A stretch of 64,000 bases of DNA from Arthrobacter sp. AQ5-06 (GTDB lineage: Bacteria; Actinomycetota; Actinomycetes; Actinomycetales; Micrococcaceae): NCBI RefSeq assembly GCF_003287955.1, contig NZ_QMKP01000007.1:1-64000 (forward strand), in the 5' to 3' direction. Of this stretch, positions 62,998 to 64,000 are shown one piece after another (the stretch's first letter is position 1; each line of letters starts with the position of its first letter). Position numbers and translations under genes: made by a program. The notes below the pieces were generated by a model, which was not told where the DNA came from, ran no database searches, and worked only from the letters and a program-made list of their open reading frames with translations.

Positions 62998-63767
62998 TCG
63001 TTGGCCGCGACCGCCTAAGACTCCTGGACGTCGAGGTCACTGCGCTGCCCGAACACCGGATGGCAGAAGTCCTCGGCGATCTGATTGCCGCGGGGGGCCG
63101 ACGCACTGTTGTCGGTCATAACCTTCACAGCTGCTACCTCTATCACACGCTTCCCGGCTTCAAGGCGCTGTACGACTCCGCAGACGTTGTGCTGATGGAC
63201 GGCGCACCGATATACGCGATCTGGAAGCGGCAAGGAACAGCCGCGGCGGCCGATTCCAGCTTCCGCGTCGGTTCCACGGACTGGATCAAACATCTGGCGT
63301 CCGTGACCGGCCTTGACCGGCTGGCAGTGGTGGGGACCAATAGCCTCAGCAATGCGGAGGCCTGCCGCCGGCTGGGGATGCAATTGCCCCAAACAGAGGT
63401 TCTGGGCCTCGCCGGGGAGAACTGGAGCCCGGGCCGCGAACGCGCCGTCGTCGAGGAACTTCGGGCTTTCCAGCCGAACCTCGTCCTCGTGGGGTTGGGG
63501 ATGCCGTTGCAGGAAACCTTCCTATGGCAGCGCCGCGGCGATCTCCCGGACGCGGTGTATGGTGCCGTGGGCGGAGCGCTGGACCAGGTTTCCGGCCACC
63601 AGCGGCTCGCCCCACGGTGGCTGGGCCGGCTGGGCTTTGAATCGCTATGGCGTCTCATTCACTCACCCCGGAGGGTATTCGGACGCGTGTTCATTGAGCC
63701 CTGGAAGCTGGCCGCTGTCCTGGCCAGCCGGAAATTTCAATCCAAGGATACAGGGGCCAGCAAATGA
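62994..63767 (+). CDS. WecB/TagA/CpsF-family glycosyltransferase
   Basis: The 257-residue GT26-type enzyme shows TVVGHNLHSCYLYHTLPGFKAL, DVVLMDGAPIYAIWK, VGSTDWIKHLAS, LVGLGMPLQETFLW and YGAVGGALDQVSGHQRLAPRWL. Family members move N-acetylmannosamine or related sugars to lipid-linked acceptors for wall or surface glycans. It overlaps both neighbours by four bases, so translation is coupled to tsaC and the next glycosyltransferase. Confidence 0.9.
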   Translation: MIVGRDRLRLLDVEVTALPEHRMAEVLGDLIAAGGRRTVVGHNLHSCYLYHTLPGFKALYDSADVVLMDGAPIYAIWKRQGTAAAADSSFRVGSTDWIKHLASVTGLDRLAVVGTNSLSNAEACRRLGMQLPQTEVLGLAGENWSPGRERAVVEELRAFQPNLVLVGLGMPLQETFLWQRRGDLPDAVYGAVGGALDQVSGHQRLAPRWLGRLGFESLWRLIHSPRRVFGRVFIEPWKLAAVLASRKFQSKDTGASK

Positions 63768-64000
63768 CCAAGAACGTCGTCGCCGTGGTTGTCACGTACA
63801 ACCGGCGGGACCTCCTCGAGACCACGCTCCGAGGCATCACCTCCGGAACAGTTCTGCCTTCCACTATCGTCATCGTCGACAATGCGTCCACGGACGGCAC
63901 CCAGGGTTTCCTGGTCGCGTATGCCGGACCGGTTCCCACGGACACCATCAGGCTCCCGCAGAACCTGGGTGGGGCCGGCGGGTTTGTGGTAGGCATGGAG
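63764..64000 (+). CDS. Glycosyltransferase family 2 protein, N-terminal part (cut by window end)
   Basis: Seventy-nine residues are visible. They begin MTKNVVAVVVTYNRRDLLETTL and include STIVIVDNASTDGT, the nucleotide-sugar site with its Asp, and NLGGAGGFVVGM. This is a GT2-type start, and the NLGGAGGF pattern is common in galactofuranosyl- and rhamnosyltransferase relatives. The gene overlaps the GT26 gene by four bases and continues beyond the window. Sugar and acceptor are unknown. Confidence 0.88.
   Translation, partial: MTKNVVAVVVTYNRRDLLETTLRGITSGTVLPSTIVIVDNASTDGTQGFLVAYAGPVPTDTIRLPQNLGGAGGFVVGME

Overview
The window is chromosomal DNA of a high-GC actinobacterium, most likely a Micrococcaceae member of the Arthrobacter/Pseudarthrobacter group. 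The signs are actinobacteria-specific parts: a 24-residue bL37 ribosomal protein gene, a SAM-IV riboswitch, a SigR/RsrA-type sigma/anti-sigma pair, an Rho with a long Arg/Asp-rich insert, a fused 2-oxoglutarate decarboxylase (Kgd), a tmRNA tag ending in ALAA, and a 13E12-type DUF222/HNH protein. Species-level assignment is inference.

Layout. 1-950: right end of an IS3-family element and an orphan membrane-anchored gene, ending at a breakpoint inside tadA. 952-4823: a tad/flp pilus locus (tadA 3' stub, tadB, tadC, pilin-like, two tadE-like, tadG-like). 4877-10402: prfB, ftsE-ftsX-M23 hydrolase, smpB and ssrA (cell division plus ribosome rescue). 10548-17099: HtrA-like protease, two small conserved genes, a minus-strand operon (methyltransferase, DtxR regulator, two Fluc/CrcB subunits), a SAM-IV-controlled class V aminotransferase, and hisN. 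17154-24068: rsgA, aroA, a DoxX protein, the sigH-rsrA redox stress pair with an autoregulatory-looking promoter, bL37, a PadR/DUF4097 operon and an SGNH-like protein. 24190-34966: kgd, two CNNM/CorC-like CBS proteins, a zinc ABC transporter with Zur and a Zur-like box, and an MBL-fold protein. 34971-43301: divergent cysteine desulfhydrase and mercaptopyruvate sulfurtransferase genes around a large palindrome, alcohol dehydrogenase, HIT protein, HrpA helicase, and gene scraps. 43383-45844: GlxA-type regulator, then an M4 protease with its emfourin-type inhibitor. 45845-47925: DUF222/HNH gene bracketed by 24-bp repeats, next to tRNA-Arg(CCG). 48004-50873: a flavin electron-transfer cassette (FMN-binding lipoprotein, ApbE, RnfD/NqrB-FNR fusion). 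51045-57583: argS-lysA-hom-thrC-thrB (aspartate-family amino acids). 57882-64000: rho, prfA, prmC, tsaC and the start of a glycosyltransferase cluster.

Most of the window is core chromosome in tight operons. The accessory or rearranged spots are the left end, 42629-43037 and 45845-47791. The observations I rank highest are the repeat-flanked DUF222/HNH locus, the flavin cassette, the 29-bp-arm palindrome between the two sulfur genes, the SAM-IV attenuator, the protease/inhibitor pair and the sigH promoter arrangement.
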